From: CAYPTB01 sp964413535
Lineage (GTDB): Bacteria > Planctomycetota > UBA1135 > GCA-002686595
DNA: 64,000 bases
NCBI GenBank assembly: GCA_964413535.1
Contig: CAYPTB010000063.1
Span: 1 to 64,000 of the forward strand
Direction of reading: 5' to 3'
The notes under the pieces were generated by a model. That model ran no database searches and was not told the origin of the DNA. It worked only from the letters and a program-made list of their open reading frames with translations. The translations under genes and the position numbers were made by a program. Below are positions 7,378-17,236 of this stretch, piece by piece. The stretch's first letter is position 1, and the number at the start of each line of letters is the position of its first letter.

Positions 7378-9282
7378 GTGTGCGGCTTCGCCGGCTATGC
7401 CCTGCACGCGGGGACGAGCACACCCCTGGAGTCCGTGCTGCGCGCAATGGCGCGCACGCTCGCGCATCGCGGACCGGACGACGAGTCGATCGCGATCCTC
7501 GGTCCCATGGGCGTCGGCTTCCGGCGGCTCGCGATCATCGACCTCGACGGGGGCCGCCAGCCCCTGTGGAACGAGACACGCGACGTCGCGGTCACGGTCA
7601 ACGGCGAGATCTACAACTTCGCCGAGCTGCGCCGCGAGCTCGAGGCGAACGGACACCGCTTCTCCACCGACTCCGACTCCGAGACCGTCGTGCACCTGTA
7701 CGAAGAGCACGGCGAGCGTCTGGCCGAGCATCTGATCGGCATGTTCGCCTTCGCCGTGCTCGACCTGCGCCCGTCCGGCGCGGGTCGCTCGGGCGGACCG
7801 CGGCTGCTGCTCGGCCGCGACCGACTGGGGATCAAGCCGCTCTACTTCGCCGAGACGCACAGCGGCATCTCCTTCGGGAGCGAGCCCAAGGCGCTCCTCG
7901 AGCGTGGCGAGCTCGTGCGGGAGTTGCGGCCCGAAGCGCTGCTCGACTACCTCGTCCAGGGCTACGTCGGAGGCGACCGCGCCGCGTGGGAGGGGATGCG
8001 CAGGCTGCCGCCGGGACACGTCCTGTCGTGGCGGCCCGGCGCGCCCGCCGAGCTGCGCCGCTACTGGGATCTCCCGACCGACGGTCTGCGCGGCCCGCCC
8101 GAAGCGGGGGAAGTGCTCGAATGGCTCGATCGGGCCGTCTCCGATCGATTGGTCGCGGACGTCCCGCTCGGCGCGTTCCTCTCGGGCGGCATCGACAGCA
8201 CGGCCGTCGTCACCAGCATGGCGCTCGCGTCGCGCGATCCGGTGATCGCCTGTTCGGTCGGATTCCGCGAGCGTTCGCACGACGAGCTCGACGTCGCGCG
8301 CCGCACCGCGGCGAGGCTCTCTGCGGAGCACCACACGGCCGTTCTCGACCCGGATCCGCGACTCGCCGTGGAGACGCTCCCGTGGTTCTTCGACGAGCCC
8401 TTGGCGGATCCGTCGACCGTTCCGACCTTCCTCGTCTCGAAGATGGCGAAGGAGCACGTGACGGTGGCGCTCTCGGGCGACGGGGGCGACGAGACCTTTG
8501 CCGGCTACCGCCGTTACGTCCACGACGCCGCGGAGAACCGGTTGCGCCGCGGCGTCGGAGCGTTGGGGCAGGTGTTCTTCCGCGGCGCCGGCCGCGTGTA
8601 CCCCAAGCTCGACTGGGCGCCACGCGTCCTGCGCGCGCGGACCTTCCTGACGAACGTCGGAGACGACCCGGCGCACGCCTACTGGCGCAGCGTCACGCAG
8701 CTCGACGACGAGGATGCGCGCGCGCTGCTCGCTCCCGACGTCCGCGCGCGGCTCGCGGAGCACGCGCCCTTCGAGGCCTTCCGACGCCACTACGACCGTC
8801 CCGACGTCGACTGCACGCTGTATCGCGCCCAGTACGCCGACTTCCACACCTACCTCCCCGATCAGATCCTCGCCAAGGTCGATCGAGCCTCCATGGCTGT
8901 CGCGCTCGAGGTGCGCGTGCCGATGCTCGACCACCGCTTGGTCGGGCGCTTCGCGAACCTTCCGGAGCGCGAGAAGGTCCGCGGCGGGCGCGGCAAGCAT
9001 GCCTTCCGCGAAGCGCTGCGCGGCCGAATCCCCGACGAGGTGCTCGACGGCCATAAGCGCGGCTTCGACACCCCGCTCGCGCGCTGGACGCGCGGTCCGC
9101 TGGCGGGAGCCGTGCGCGACGCGCTGGAGTCGCTCCCCGCGGACTGGTTCGATCGGCGTGAGCTCCGCGCGCGCCTGGAGCGCCACGCGCGCGGCGTGCG
9201 CGACGAGAGCCGCCTCCTGTGGAGTCTGCTGGTGCTCGAGCACTGGCGTCGCCGCCACGCCGTGCGGGGACTCGCCCCGTGA
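7378..9282 (+). CDS. AsnB-type glutamine amidotransferase of the EPS locus
   Basis: A 634-aa asparagine-synthase-family enzyme. The GTG at 7378 places Cys as residue 2 (VCGFAGY), the obligatory N-terminal nucleophile of class II glutaminase domains, which fixes the start; GGAGGG at 7361-7366 is the ribosome-binding site. The C-terminal synthetase domain carries the PP-loop SGGIDS from residue 269. In exosortase A loci a ~630-aa amidotransferase of this type sits beside the glycosyltransferases and probably amidates a sugar or precursor rather than making free asparagine. Its stop overlaps the next GTG. Confidence 0.87.
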   Translation: MCGFAGYALHAGTSTPLESVLRAMARTLAHRGPDDESIAILGPMGVGFRRLAIIDLDGGRQPLWNETRDVAVTVNGEIYNFAELRRELEANGHRFSTDSDSETVVHLYEEHGERLAEHLIGMFAFAVLDLRPSGAGRSGGPRLLLGRDRLGIKPLYFAETHSGISFGSEPKALLERGELVRELRPEALLDYLVQGYVGGDRAAWEGMRRLPPGHVLSWRPGAPAELRRYWDLPTDGLRGPPEAGEVLEWLDRAVSDRLVADVPLGAFLSGGIDSTAVVTSMALASRDPVIACSVGFRERSHDELDVARRTAARLSAEHHTAVLDPDPRLAVETLPWFFDEPLADPSTVPTFLVSKMAKEHVTVALSGDGGDETFAGYRRYVHDAAENRLRRGVGALGQVFFRGAGRVYPKLDWAPRVLRARTFLTNVGDDPAHAYWRSVTQLDDEDARALLAPDVRARLAEHAPFEAFRRHYDRPDVDCTLYRAQYADFHTYLPDQILAKVDRASMAVALEVRVPMLDHRLVGRFANLPEREKVRGGRGKHAFREALRGRIPDEVLDGHKRGFDTPLARWTRGPLAGAVRDALESLPADWFDRRELRARLERHARGVRDESRLLWSLLVLEHWRRRHAVRGLAP

Positions 9283-10487
9283 GACTGGCCGTGCTGACGT
9301 CGCTCTTCCCCAACCGCTCGTTCCCCGTCGAGGGGATCTTCGCCGAGCGCCGCTGGCGCGGCATGGCGGCGCGCGGGCACGACGTGCGCGTGATCCACCC
9401 GCTCCCGCGCACGCCGTGGCCGCTCGTGCGCGGACGCTGGGCGGCGCTGCACGGCGTCTCGGCGAGCGAGCGGCGGGGCGCGCTCCTCCTGCACCACCCG
9501 CGCTATCTGCACGTGCCGCGCCTCGCGCTCTCGAACGCGCGGCGTTTCGCGCGGGCGGGGGTGGACGCGCTCCTGGGTGCGGGCCGTCCGGACGCGGTGG
9601 TCTGCGACTACGCCTGGCCGGCGGCCGCGGCGGCACCCCTGCTGCGCGCGCGCGACATCCCCTGCATCGTGTCGGGCCGCGGCTCGGACGTCCTGCAAGT
9701 GGCGGGGGAAGCGGGGCTGGCCGAACACCTCGCGCGCTTCCTGCGCGCCGCGGAACACTGGTGCGCCGTCTCCCAGCACCTGCTCGGCGTGATGGACGAG
9801 CTCGGCGGCGGGAGCGGCACGCTCGTCCCGAACGGAGTGGACCTCGAGCTCTTCCGGATCCAGGACGCGGGGCGCGCGCGAGCGGAGCTCGGCGTCGAGC
9901 CCGGCGTTCCACTCGTGCTCGTCGTCGGGCACCTGATCGCGCGCAAGGACCCGGAGCTCGCGCTGGCCGCCTTCGCGAGCGGCGCGCCGAGCGGAGCGCG
10001 CCTCGCCTTCGTCGGCAAGGGTCCGCTCCTCCCCGCGCTCGAACGCAGGGCGCGCGAGCTCGGTCTGCCGGCGTGCGTCGCGTTCGTCGGCGAGGAGACG
10101 CCGGAGCGCCTGGCCCTGTGGTACGCCGCGGCAGACTGCCTGCTCCTCACGAGTCGGCGCGAGGGACGGCCGAACGTGGTGCTCGAAGCGCTCGCCTGCG
10201 GGTTGCCCGTCGTCGCGACCGACGCGGGCGGAACAGTCGAGCTCCTGCGCGGGGAGCCCGGACTGTGCGTGTCGGGCGAGGGCAGCCGGGACCCCGCCGT
10301 CGTCGGCGTTCGGCTGCGCGAGGTGCTCGCGGCGCCGCCCGCGCCGGAACGCCTGCGCGAGCTCGTGCTGCCCTACTCGTGGGAGCAGAGCCTCGACGCG
10401 CTCGAGGGCTGCATCGCCCGAGCCATCGGCGCGGGCGAGCCGCGCTCTGCGCGCGACGCGCGCACGCCGGGGAAGGTCGGACGATGA
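9279..10487 (+). CDS. GT4-family glycosyltransferase
   Basis: A 402-aa GT-B fold glycosyltransferase starting at the GTG that overlaps the amidotransferase stop (GTGA). The N-terminal domain opens RLAVLTSLFPNRSFPVEGIF, an arrangement common in EPS GT4 enzymes. The donor-binding half has VPNGVDLELF, LVVGHLIARKDPELALAAFA, and the E-x7-E type motif in SRREGRPNVVLEALACGLPVV. It adds a sugar from a nucleotide donor to the growing repeat unit at the cytoplasmic membrane. The exact sugar is unknown. The next gene overlaps it by ATGA. Confidence 0.87.
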   Translation: MRLAVLTSLFPNRSFPVEGIFAERRWRGMAARGHDVRVIHPLPRTPWPLVRGRWAALHGVSASERRGALLLHHPRYLHVPRLALSNARRFARAGVDALLGAGRPDAVVCDYAWPAAAAAPLLRARDIPCIVSGRGSDVLQVAGEAGLAEHLARFLRAAEHWCAVSQHLLGVMDELGGGSGTLVPNGVDLELFRIQDAGRARAELGVEPGVPLVLVVGHLIARKDPELALAAFASGAPSGARLAFVGKGPLLPALERRARELGLPACVAFVGEETPERLALWYAAADCLLLTSRREGRPNVVLEALACGLPVVATDAGGTVELLRGEPGLCVSGEGSRDPAVVGVRLREVLAAPPAPERLRELVLPYSWEQSLDALEGCIARAIGAGEPRSARDARTPGKVGR

Positions 10488-11653
10488 GGATCCTGTACCA
10501 CCACCGCACGCTGGCGGAGGATGGACAGGCCGTCCACATTCGCGCGTTGCAGCAGGCCTTTCGCGAAGAGGGGCACGTGGTGGAAGAGGTCTCGCTGGTC
10601 CGGCAAGGCGCGCGCGGAGCGTCGGACGGGGCGGTGCAGGGCCGTTCGGCCTGGAGCTGGGTCGGGAGGCTGCCGCGCTTCGCCCACGAGCTCTTGGAGT
10701 ACGGATACTCGGGACTGGCGCGCGCCCGGATCGTCGGGGCGGCCGCGAGGTTCGGGCCGGATTTCGTCTACGAGCGCTACGCCTTCGGGAACGCGGCCGG
10801 CGTGCTCGCCGCGCGGCGCATCCGGCGGCCCCTGGTGCTCGAGGTCAACTCGCCGATGGTGCTCGAGCTCGCGCGCACGCGCGGGCTGTCGTTCCCCAAG
10901 CTGGCCCAGCGCATGGAAGGCTTCGTCTTCCGCGGCGCGAACCTCGTGTGCGCGGTCACGGGCGTGCTCGCGAACATGCTCGAAGAGTTGGGGGTCGCGC
11001 GCGAGCGCCTGTTCGTGACGCCGAACGGAGTGCATCTCGAGCTGTACCCGGTGGAGCAGGCCTGCGAGCTCGGCGAGCGCGCGCGCGCGGCGCTCGGCCT
11101 GGCGCAGCGCGAGGGGCCGCTGTTCGGCTTCGTCGGGTACTACCGCGATTGGCACCGGCTCGATCTCGTCGTGGAGAGCCTGGGCGATCCCGCGCTCGCT
11201 TCCGCGGAGCTCGTGCTCGTGGGCGCAGGCCCCGCCGAGGCGGAGTTGCGCGCGCTGGCCGTGGACCGCGGAGTGCAGGCTCGCGTTCACTTCGTCGGCC
11301 CGCGGCCCCACGCGGAGATCCCCGGGTTGCTCTTCGGGTTCGACGTCGCCCTGGTGCCGGCCATCAACCCCTACGCTTCGCCGCTCAAGCTGCACGAGTA
11401 CATGGCCGCGGGTCGCGCCGTCGTTGCGCCGGACCAGGAGAACCTGCGCGAGGTCCTCGCCGACGGCGTGAACGGGCTCCTGGTGCCTCCCGGGGACCGC
11501 GACGCACTGGGCGCCGCACTGGTCCGCCTTGCTCGCGACGCGGGGTTGCGGGAGAAGCTCGGATCCGCGGCGCGCGCCACGGTCGAAACGCGCGACCTGA
11601 CCTGGCGCGGCAACGCTCGGCGCGTGGTCTCCGCCGTGGAGCGTTCCACGTGA
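10484..11653 (+). CDS. GT4-family glycosyltransferase
   Basis: A 389-aa GT-B enzyme with start ATG 10484 overlapping the preceding stop. The N-terminus MRILYHHRTLAEDGQAVHIR and the following FVYERYAFGNAAG region resemble the glycosyltransferases found next to DUF3473 deacetylases in XrtA loci. The C-terminal half contains VTPNGVHLELYP, GFVGYYRDWHRLDLVVE and SPLKLHEYMAAGRAVVAP, the donor-phosphate binding region. It is followed by the deacetylase through another GTGA overlap, so the four genes from 7378 to 12498 form one coupled block. Confidence 0.85.
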   Translation: MRILYHHRTLAEDGQAVHIRALQQAFREEGHVVEEVSLVRQGARGASDGAVQGRSAWSWVGRLPRFAHELLEYGYSGLARARIVGAAARFGPDFVYERYAFGNAAGVLAARRIRRPLVLEVNSPMVLELARTRGLSFPKLAQRMEGFVFRGANLVCAVTGVLANMLEELGVARERLFVTPNGVHLELYPVEQACELGERARAALGLAQREGPLFGFVGYYRDWHRLDLVVESLGDPALASAELVLVGAGPAEAELRALAVDRGVQARVHFVGPRPHAEIPGLLFGFDVALVPAINPYASPLKLHEYMAAGRAVVAPDQENLREVLADGVNGLLVPPGDRDALGAALVRLARDAGLREKLGSAARATVETRDLTWRGNARRVVSAVERST

Positions 11654-12498
11654 GCGAACGCCTGCTGCACGCGCTCTCCTTCGACGTGGAGGAGTTCTTC
11701 CAGGTCGCCAACCTGCGCGGCCACTTCGCGCGCGCCGACTGGGATGGCGTGCCCTCGCGGCTCGACGTCGGGATGGACGCGCTCCTCACGTGTCTGGAGG
11801 CGCATGGCGCGCACGCCACCTTCTTCTTCCTGGGTTGGATCGCCGAGCGTCGCCCGGACGTCGTGCAGCGTTGTCTCGACGGCGGACACGAGATCGGGAG
11901 CCACGGTTACGACCACGAGTTCCTCGGGGACCTCGGACGCGACGGACTCGTGGCGGATCTCGAGCGCACGGAAGCCGCGCTCGAGGCCGCCGGCGCTCCG
12001 CCGCCCGCGGGCTTCCGAGCGTCGACCTTCACCCTCACTCGGGAAACCTGGTGGGCCTTCGAGATCCTCGCGGAGCGCGGCTATCGCTACGATTCGAGCG
12101 TGCATCCCGTTCGGCATCCGGTCTACGGAGTCCCCGACTTCGAGCCCGGCATCTCGAGCGTCCCGACGTCGCGCGGCGCGATCGTCGAGTTCCCCGTGTC
12201 GACCGTTCGTTTCGCGGGTCGCAACTGGCCGGTCGGAGGCGGCGGCTACTTCCGGCTCCTGCCCGGCGCCGTCACGCGAGCGGCCGTGGCGACGCTCGAG
12301 CGCGCCGGACGGCCGGCGTCGATCTATCTCCATCCCTGGGAGTTCGACGCCGCTCAGCCGCGCGTGCCTGCGCCCGCGTGGAAGCGCTTCCGGCATTACC
12401 TCAACCTCGACCGCACGCTGCCGCGGCTCGAGCGGCTGGTCGAGCGCTTTCGCTTCGGCACGCTCCGGCAGGTGCTCGAGGAGCAGGGCGCGCTCTGA
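11650..12498 (+). CDS. Polysaccharide deacetylase, XrtA-locus type (DUF3473)
   Basis: A 282-aa NodB-fold deacetylase with GTG start overlapping the previous stop. HALSFDVEEFFQV holds the catalytic/metal Asp, FFFLGWIAERRPDVV and GHEIGSHGYDHE hold the metal-binding H-x3-H region, and GFRASTFT is motif 3. The C-terminal YLHPWEFD is the DUF3473 signature associated with exosortase A EPS clusters. It probably removes N- or O-acetyl groups from the exopolysaccharide. It is the last plus-strand gene before the minus-strand regulatory operon, whose last stop lies only 18 nt further on. Confidence 0.9.
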   Translation: MSERLLHALSFDVEEFFQVANLRGHFARADWDGVPSRLDVGMDALLTCLEAHGAHATFFFLGWIAERRPDVVQRCLDGGHEIGSHGYDHEFLGDLGRDGLVADLERTEAALEAAGAPPPAGFRASTFTLTRETWWAFEILAERGYRYDSSVHPVRHPVYGVPDFEPGISSVPTSRGAIVEFPVSTVRFAGRNWPVGGGGYFRLLPGAVTRAAVATLERAGRPASIYLHPWEFDAAQPRVPAPAWKRFRHYLNLDRTLPRLERLVERFRFGTLRQVLEEQGAL

Positions 12499-12516
12499 CC
12501 CCACCCGCGGCCGCGA

Positions 12517-15500
12517 TCAGCCGCCCCTCTCGCCCTTCTTCTTGCCGGACGGCGGCGGCGGCTCCTGCTTGTACGCCGCGCGTTCCGCGGGCGTCATGGC
12601 CTCGAAGGCCGCGCGCTCGAGCGCCTTCTTCGAGCTGCCGTGATCCTGCGGCTCCACGGAGCTCGACTTCTTCGGGGGGGGCTCCTTCGGGCCCGAGTCC
12701 TTCGAAGCCTCCAGTTCGGCACGGAAGGCCTTGCGTTCCTCCGGCGACATCGCCTCGAAGCGCGCGCGCTCGTCGGCATCCGACTTCCCGAGGGCTTTGA
12801 CGCCCGGCTCCTCCTGGCTGGTCCGCTTCGATTCCTCCAGCCCTGCGCGCAAGGCCTTGCGCTCGGCCGGCGACATCGCCTCCAAGCGCGCTGGGTCGAG
12901 GGCTTCGCTCGGGGGAGCGGCGCCGCCCTTGCCCTTCCGTTGGGCCCCTCCCCGCGCTTCGCGACCGGAGGCGGCGTCTTCCGCCGCGTCTTCCGAGCCG
13001 TCCGCGGCAACGGTCGGGATCCGCTCGGGCAACGGCCGCTTGGGCGCGACCTTCGTCCGAGCCGGCGCGGGACCGATGTGCGCCAGGGCGCCGTACAGTC
13101 TCCGCTGGTCGCGCCGGAGCGGGAGTTCGACGAGCGCGGAGAAGACGGCTTGGGCCTTCTGGTCGTCGCCCGGAGCTCCGCGGCTCATCGACGTCACGCC
13201 GAGCAAACGCCCGACTTTCGTCGCCAGCTCCAGGTCCAGCTCGGAGCTTCTCTGCCAGACCTCGTCGAGGATCTCCAAGCCGAGCTTCCGATCCCCTCCG
13301 CGCAGGTCCCCGAGCTGCGCGAGCGCGTGTAGGTAGCGCATGCGATCGTCAGGTTCGTCGAGGCCGCGCAAGCTCATGAGCATCGTGCAGGCCCGCATCA
13401 GATCCTCGACCGGAGCGCCGCGCCTGGCTTCGATCTCGATCCACAGCTCCAGCGCACGCTCGTCGGGGACGATCGAGAGCAGAAGGTCGAGTTTCTCTCG
13501 CGCTTCGAGGCAGCGCCCCTGGGCGAGTAGGTTCTCGCCGAGCATGGCCCACAGGTCGGAGGAGCGCGGGTCGGCCGCGAGCTCTTCGCGCAGGAAGGCC
13601 TCGCCGCGCTCGGGAGACGTCGCGAGATAGAACTCGTGCCAGCGCGCCAGAGAGCCCGCGCCCAGGGATTCCACCGGCGCCTTGTTCGTCGACTTGCGGA
13701 ACGCATCCAGTCGACCGAGAGCGCGGTACACGCCGGTGACCGGATTGTTGGCGACCGACATACGGACGTCGCGGTGCGCGAGCTGGAGCACCACCAAGCT
13801 GTTCTCGGGATAGCGCTCGGCCACGTTCTCGACGAACCGCCGCCAGTCCTCCAAGGAGAGCTTGTGCTCGTCGAGCGCTTCTTCGTAGAGGTCCAGGACG
13901 GTCGGGAGTGCCGCGTCGCGCGCGCGGGCAGGGAGCGCGGCGAGGAAGGCCCGCGTTGCTTCCACGGCTTCGGCGTAGCGGCCCTCGGCCCGGGCGAGCA
14001 GGAAGAACTGATAGAGCAGCGGCGCATCGTTCGGAACGATCCGCAAGCCCTCCTGGATCTCGCTGCGTGCGGTCGCGAGATCGCCCTGCCCGAAGGCCTC
14101 TCTCGCCCTTGTCAAGCGTTGGCGAGCGCGCGCCGCTTCCGGGCTGGCCGATGCAGTCCAGCCGTCGATGGCGAAGCGCAACAGTCGCTCCGCGGACGGG
14201 GGCTGTGTGCGTACGAGCTCCACGGCCAGTCCCCATGCCGGTTGGAAGTTGGGCCAACGCTGGGTGAAGGCAGCGATCAGTGCGTCCGCTTGCTCGTACT
14301 CACCGTGACGCAGGAGCGCAAGAGCGGTCAGGTAGCTCGGCCACAGCGTGCCATGCTGCTCGTGCCGGTTGCGCAGCTCTTGCAGCAGCCACAGGCGCCA
14401 GTCCGGGTGCTGGAGGGCGAGCAGGTAGCCCAGCACGACACGCGCATCGCTCGGGGCTGCGGCCGTGCCGGTCGTGAAGCGCACCGTTTCCGCTTGGATC
14501 TCGGGATCCAGAGCCGCGAGCGACGACTCCAACGGCGCGCCCTGGATCAGATCCGCGCAGACGCGCAGGAGGAACTGCGTTCCGCTCGACTGGGTGCTCG
14601 GATCGATGCGCGTCTGCAGCGACGCGGCGGTTTCGGCTCGGTTCCCGAGCAGGGCCAACGCGATTTGCGAAGTGGGATCGGCGTCCTCGCGAGTGCTCTT
14701 CGCTCTGGAGGAGGGAGTTTGCTCCAGAACGGCAAGGGCGCGCGCGAGCGAGTTGGCGTCGTCCTCGAAGATCGCGAGCAAGACGTGGCCGAGTTCCGGG
14801 CCGCCGTCGCTCTGGAACGCGTACGCCCGTTCGAGGGTTTCCGCGGCGATCTGGAAGTCGCCTCTCGCGAGCTGGACGGCCGCCAAGCGCATGAGGTTCT
14901 TGCCGCTGCGCGTCTCGGCGGACGAATCCAGGTAGGTGCTGATCCGCTGCGCGGTGTCGAGGTCCCGCGCGACGAGGAGCTGGTCGACGGCGGATACGAG
15001 CTCCGGTCCGACGGGGGTGTCGGGAAGCGTCAGTCGGGCGATCGCCTTGTCCAACACCTCGCTCTCGCCGGTCGCGATGGTGGCGTTCAACAGGACCTCG
15101 AAGGCGCGCGCGTAGACGGGATCCCTGGTGGGGATGCGGGCGAGCACTTGCAGCGCTTCCTGCTCGCGGCCGTTCGCGGCGAGAGCCCTGCCGTAGTGGA
15201 AGAGCCCTGCTGGATCGAGCTGGCCGACCCGGCCCTCGAGCGCCCCGAGTGCTCGGTCGGATCGGCCGCGTTCGATCATCGCGTCGGCCATCTCGTCGAG
15301 TCCCGTACGCTGCGGATCGAGGCGCATGAACTCGAGCAACTGCCCGTTGGACATGGCCGGGCGGAAGGTCGCGAGGCGAGCGACGACGTTCTCGTTCTCC
15401 CCGAGGAACCGGAGTTGATCCAAGAGCAGGTCGATCGCATCCGATGGCCGACCCAGGCGCGAGCAGGCCTTGACGTAGAGCTTCACGGCCGGGGGGAAGA

Positions 15501-17139
15501 AGGGAACCAGGTCGAGCACCGCCTTGCACGCGGGGTACACGCCGACCCAACGCTCTTCGCCCGCGTAGACCTCCGCCAGGGCGAAGAGGGCGTAGGAGCC
15601 GACCTCCAGCGGGGGGAGTCCGGTCTCGCCGGCGACCGATTGCCGGCGCAGGGCCGGTAGGTTGAGGCGCGTCTTGTCCATCCGCTCCTGGGCGACCTGG
15701 CGCCAGGTGGGCTCGAACTCGTCGGAGCGTTCCGGCAGGGCCGCCATCGTGTGGGCGAGGACGAGCTCGAGCTCTTCGCCATCGGGGTGTCCGCTCTTCA
15801 CCAGCGCGAGCAGCTCGAGCCACTCCTCTCCGGCGGACTTCTCGCGCAAGAGGAGCGACTTCAGGAGCGGGTCCGCCGCCTGCCCTCGCCGTCCGCCTCC
15901 GATCTTCAACAGGCTGTGGGCGCGAGCACCCTCGGCGATCGAGAGCGCTCCCGGGAAGGGATCGACGCGCACGGGATCATTCGCGAACGCCTCGAGCACT
16001 CCGAGCGCGAGCGGCGGCTTGGTGCGGCTCAGCCCCATGCCCTGGTAGAAGAGCGCCAAGGAGCGCTCCGGATTCGGTTCGGGAGCCCAGGTGTGCTTTC
16101 TGGCCACAGCCGCGCCCCAGACCGTGAGCTCCTTCCAGTCCTCGACGGCGTAGGCGATGGGGAGCCAGGTGGGAAGGAATTCGCTGCGGAGCTTCTTGGG
16201 CGAGAAGCGCTGGACGAGGGCCGCAGCGTGCTTCGATCGATCGGCTTCGTGCAGGGCCGCGGCGAGCGTTTGGATCGGGCGCGGCTCGTCGAAAACCATG
16301 AACCAGCGCTCGGTGGCGAGGCCGAAGTCGATCGAGTCTGCGGTCCGCCCCGAGCGGTGCAAGAGCTCGATCAGGTCGATGAGGACGTACAGATCCGTGT
16401 AGACGCCCAGCGCCTTCTCGAAGTCGAAGTAGGCGTTGTCGTACAGGATGCCCGCGTTGTGCACGAGCTGGTTGTAGAGCTTGCGTTCCGTCTCGTGAGT
16501 GGCGGGAAAGTGCGAGTTGACCTCCTCGAGCATGGCCGCGCGCCGCAAGTCTTCCTCGTCGCGCACGGCGATCCACTTGGTCAGTCGCAGAGCGCGCTCG
16601 GCGGTCGCGTCGTCCATCACGGCCTGGAGCACCTGCTCGCAGTCGGCGATGATCCGATCCGCTTGCTTGATCAGGATCTCCCCGTGGGTTCGATTCGCGA
16701 GCAGGTTGTCGGGATCGTCGGCGAGAAGGGCCTCCATGCGCGCGCGCGCCGGCTCGAGCAGGTCGGCGTAGTACTCGAGTTGCGAGAGCGTGATGGCCGT
16801 GATCTGGTTGTCGGGATCGAACTCGGCGAGCAGGCGAGCGTAGTCCTCACGGGCCAGCGCTGAACGCCCCATGCCGTTGAGGATCTCCGCCCTGCGCTTC
16901 AGGATCTCGCCTTCCTTGACGCGGTCGCCGCGCTCGCGCGCGAGATTCATGGCGAGCTCGACCTGGTAGAGGACCTTGCCGTAGTCGGGCTTCTTCCTCC
17001 CGCCGGCTTGCAGTTGTTCGTCGACGCTCTTCATCAGCGAGTCCGGGGTGCGCTTGGCCGCCCCGCTGTAGACGCGGACGACACCGAGCACCAAGGCGCC
17101 GGCCAGGAGCGGCATCGAGAAGAGCAGGAACTTGTTCAT
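12517..17139 (-). CDS. Large membrane-anchored tetratricopeptide-like repeat protein, 1540 aa
   Basis: A single N-terminal hydrophobic segment (residues 4-22, LLFSMPLLAGALVLGVVRV) is followed by about 1350 residues of alpha-helical Ala/Leu/Glu-rich repeats of TPR character, for example ARERGDRVKEGEILKRRAEI. The polypeptide should face the periplasm. After residue 1419 the fold ends in a Lys/Glu/Pro-rich tail with three copies of an EAM(S/T)PxER motif. It is the third gene of a minus-strand set behind a sigma-54 response regulator (97 nt gap). XrtA loci often carry a large TPR lipoprotein (PEP_TPR type), but this one lacks a lipobox, so equivalence is only inferred. The reading frame is intact over its whole length. 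Confidence 0.8.
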   Translation of the reverse strand: MNKFLLFSMPLLAGALVLGVVRVYSGAAKRTPDSLMKSVDEQLQAGGRKKPDYGKVLYQVELAMNLARERGDRVKEGEILKRRAEILNGMGRSALAREDYARLLAEFDPDNQITAITLSQLEYYADLLEPARARMEALLADDPDNLLANRTHGEILIKQADRIIADCEQVLQAVMDDATAERALRLTKWIAVRDEEDLRRAAMLEEVNSHFPATHETERKLYNQLVHNAGILYDNAYFDFEKALGVYTDLYVLIDLIELLHRSGRTADSIDFGLATERWFMVFDEPRPIQTLAAALHEADRSKHAAALVQRFSPKKLRSEFLPTWLPIAYAVEDWKELTVWGAAVARKHTWAPEPNPERSLALFYQGMGLSRTKPPLALGVLEAFANDPVRVDPFPGALSIAEGARAHSLLKIGGGRRGQAADPLLKSLLLREKSAGEEWLELLALVKSGHPDGEELELVLAHTMAALPERSDEFEPTWRQVAQERMDKTRLNLPALRRQSVAGETGLPPLEVGSYALFALAEVYAGEERWVGVYPACKAVLDLVPFFPPAVKLYVKACSRLGRPSDAIDLLLDQLRFLGENENVVARLATFRPAMSNGQLLEFMRLDPQRTGLDEMADAMIERGRSDRALGALEGRVGQLDPAGLFHYGRALAANGREQEALQVLARIPTRDPVYARAFEVLLNATIATGESEVLDKAIARLTLPDTPVGPELVSAVDQLLVARDLDTAQRISTYLDSSAETRSGKNLMRLAAVQLARGDFQIAAETLERAYAFQSDGGPELGHVLLAIFEDDANSLARALAVLEQTPSSRAKSTREDADPTSQIALALLGNRAETAASLQTRIDPSTQSSGTQFLLRVCADLIQGAPLESSLAALDPEIQAETVRFTTGTAAAPSDARVVLGYLLALQHPDWRLWLLQELRNRHEQHGTLWPSYLTALALLRHGEYEQADALIAAFTQRWPNFQPAWGLAVELVRTQPPSAERLLRFAIDGWTASASPEAARARQRLTRAREAFGQGDLATARSEIQEGLRIVPNDAPLLYQFFLLARAEGRYAEAVEATRAFLAALPARARDAALPTVLDLYEEALDEHKLSLEDWRRFVENVAERYPENSLVVLQLAHRDVRMSVANNPVTGVYRALGRLDAFRKSTNKAPVESLGAGSLARWHEFYLATSPERGEAFLREELAADPRSSDLWAMLGENLLAQGRCLEAREKLDLLLSIVPDERALELWIEIEARRGAPVEDLMRACTMLMSLRGLDEPDDRMRYLHALAQLGDLRGGDRKLGLEILDEVWQRSSELDLELATKVGRLLGVTSMSRGAPGDDQKAQAVFSALVELPLRRDQRRLYGALAHIGPAPARTKVAPKRPLPERIPTVAADGSEDAAEDAASGREARGGAQRKGKGGAAPPSEALDPARLEAMSPAERKALRAGLEESKRTSQEEPGVKALGKSDADERARFEAMSPEERKAFRAELEASKDSGPKEPPPKKSSSVEPQDHGSSKKALERAAFEAMTPAERAAYKQEPPPPSGKKKGERGG
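12520..12885 (-). repeat. Three degenerate EAM(S/T)PxER repeats in the C-terminal tail
   Basis: Within residues 1419-1540 of the repeat protein, LEAMSPAERKALRAGLEESK, FEAMSPEERKAFRAELEASK and FEAMTPAERAAYK recur, separated by ~20-30 charged or proline-rich residues. The copies are too diverged to be recent slippage products, so they look like a maintained peptide motif, possibly for binding. Confidence 0.8.
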
Positions 17140-17236
17140 CCGGAGGGTCTGGAGCGGCTCGGCGTGGAGCCGGAGAGCGCAATCGGCGTCGCTCTGCTCG
17201 GCTTCATTCTGCCATCGCCGCGAAGAGACTCGGGGA

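Noticed and set aside
5000..7447. An 815-codon minus-strand frame under the Wzz-like and ligase-like genes
   Set aside because: Its translation is rich in His, Arg and Glu with no domains; the opposite strand carries well-recognised families.
13636..15660. A 674-codon plus-strand frame inside the TPR gene region
   Set aside because: Antisense shadow of the 1540-aa protein: low-complexity Arg/Glu-rich translation with no recognisable motif, while the minus strand encodes a coherent repeat protein with a signal anchor.
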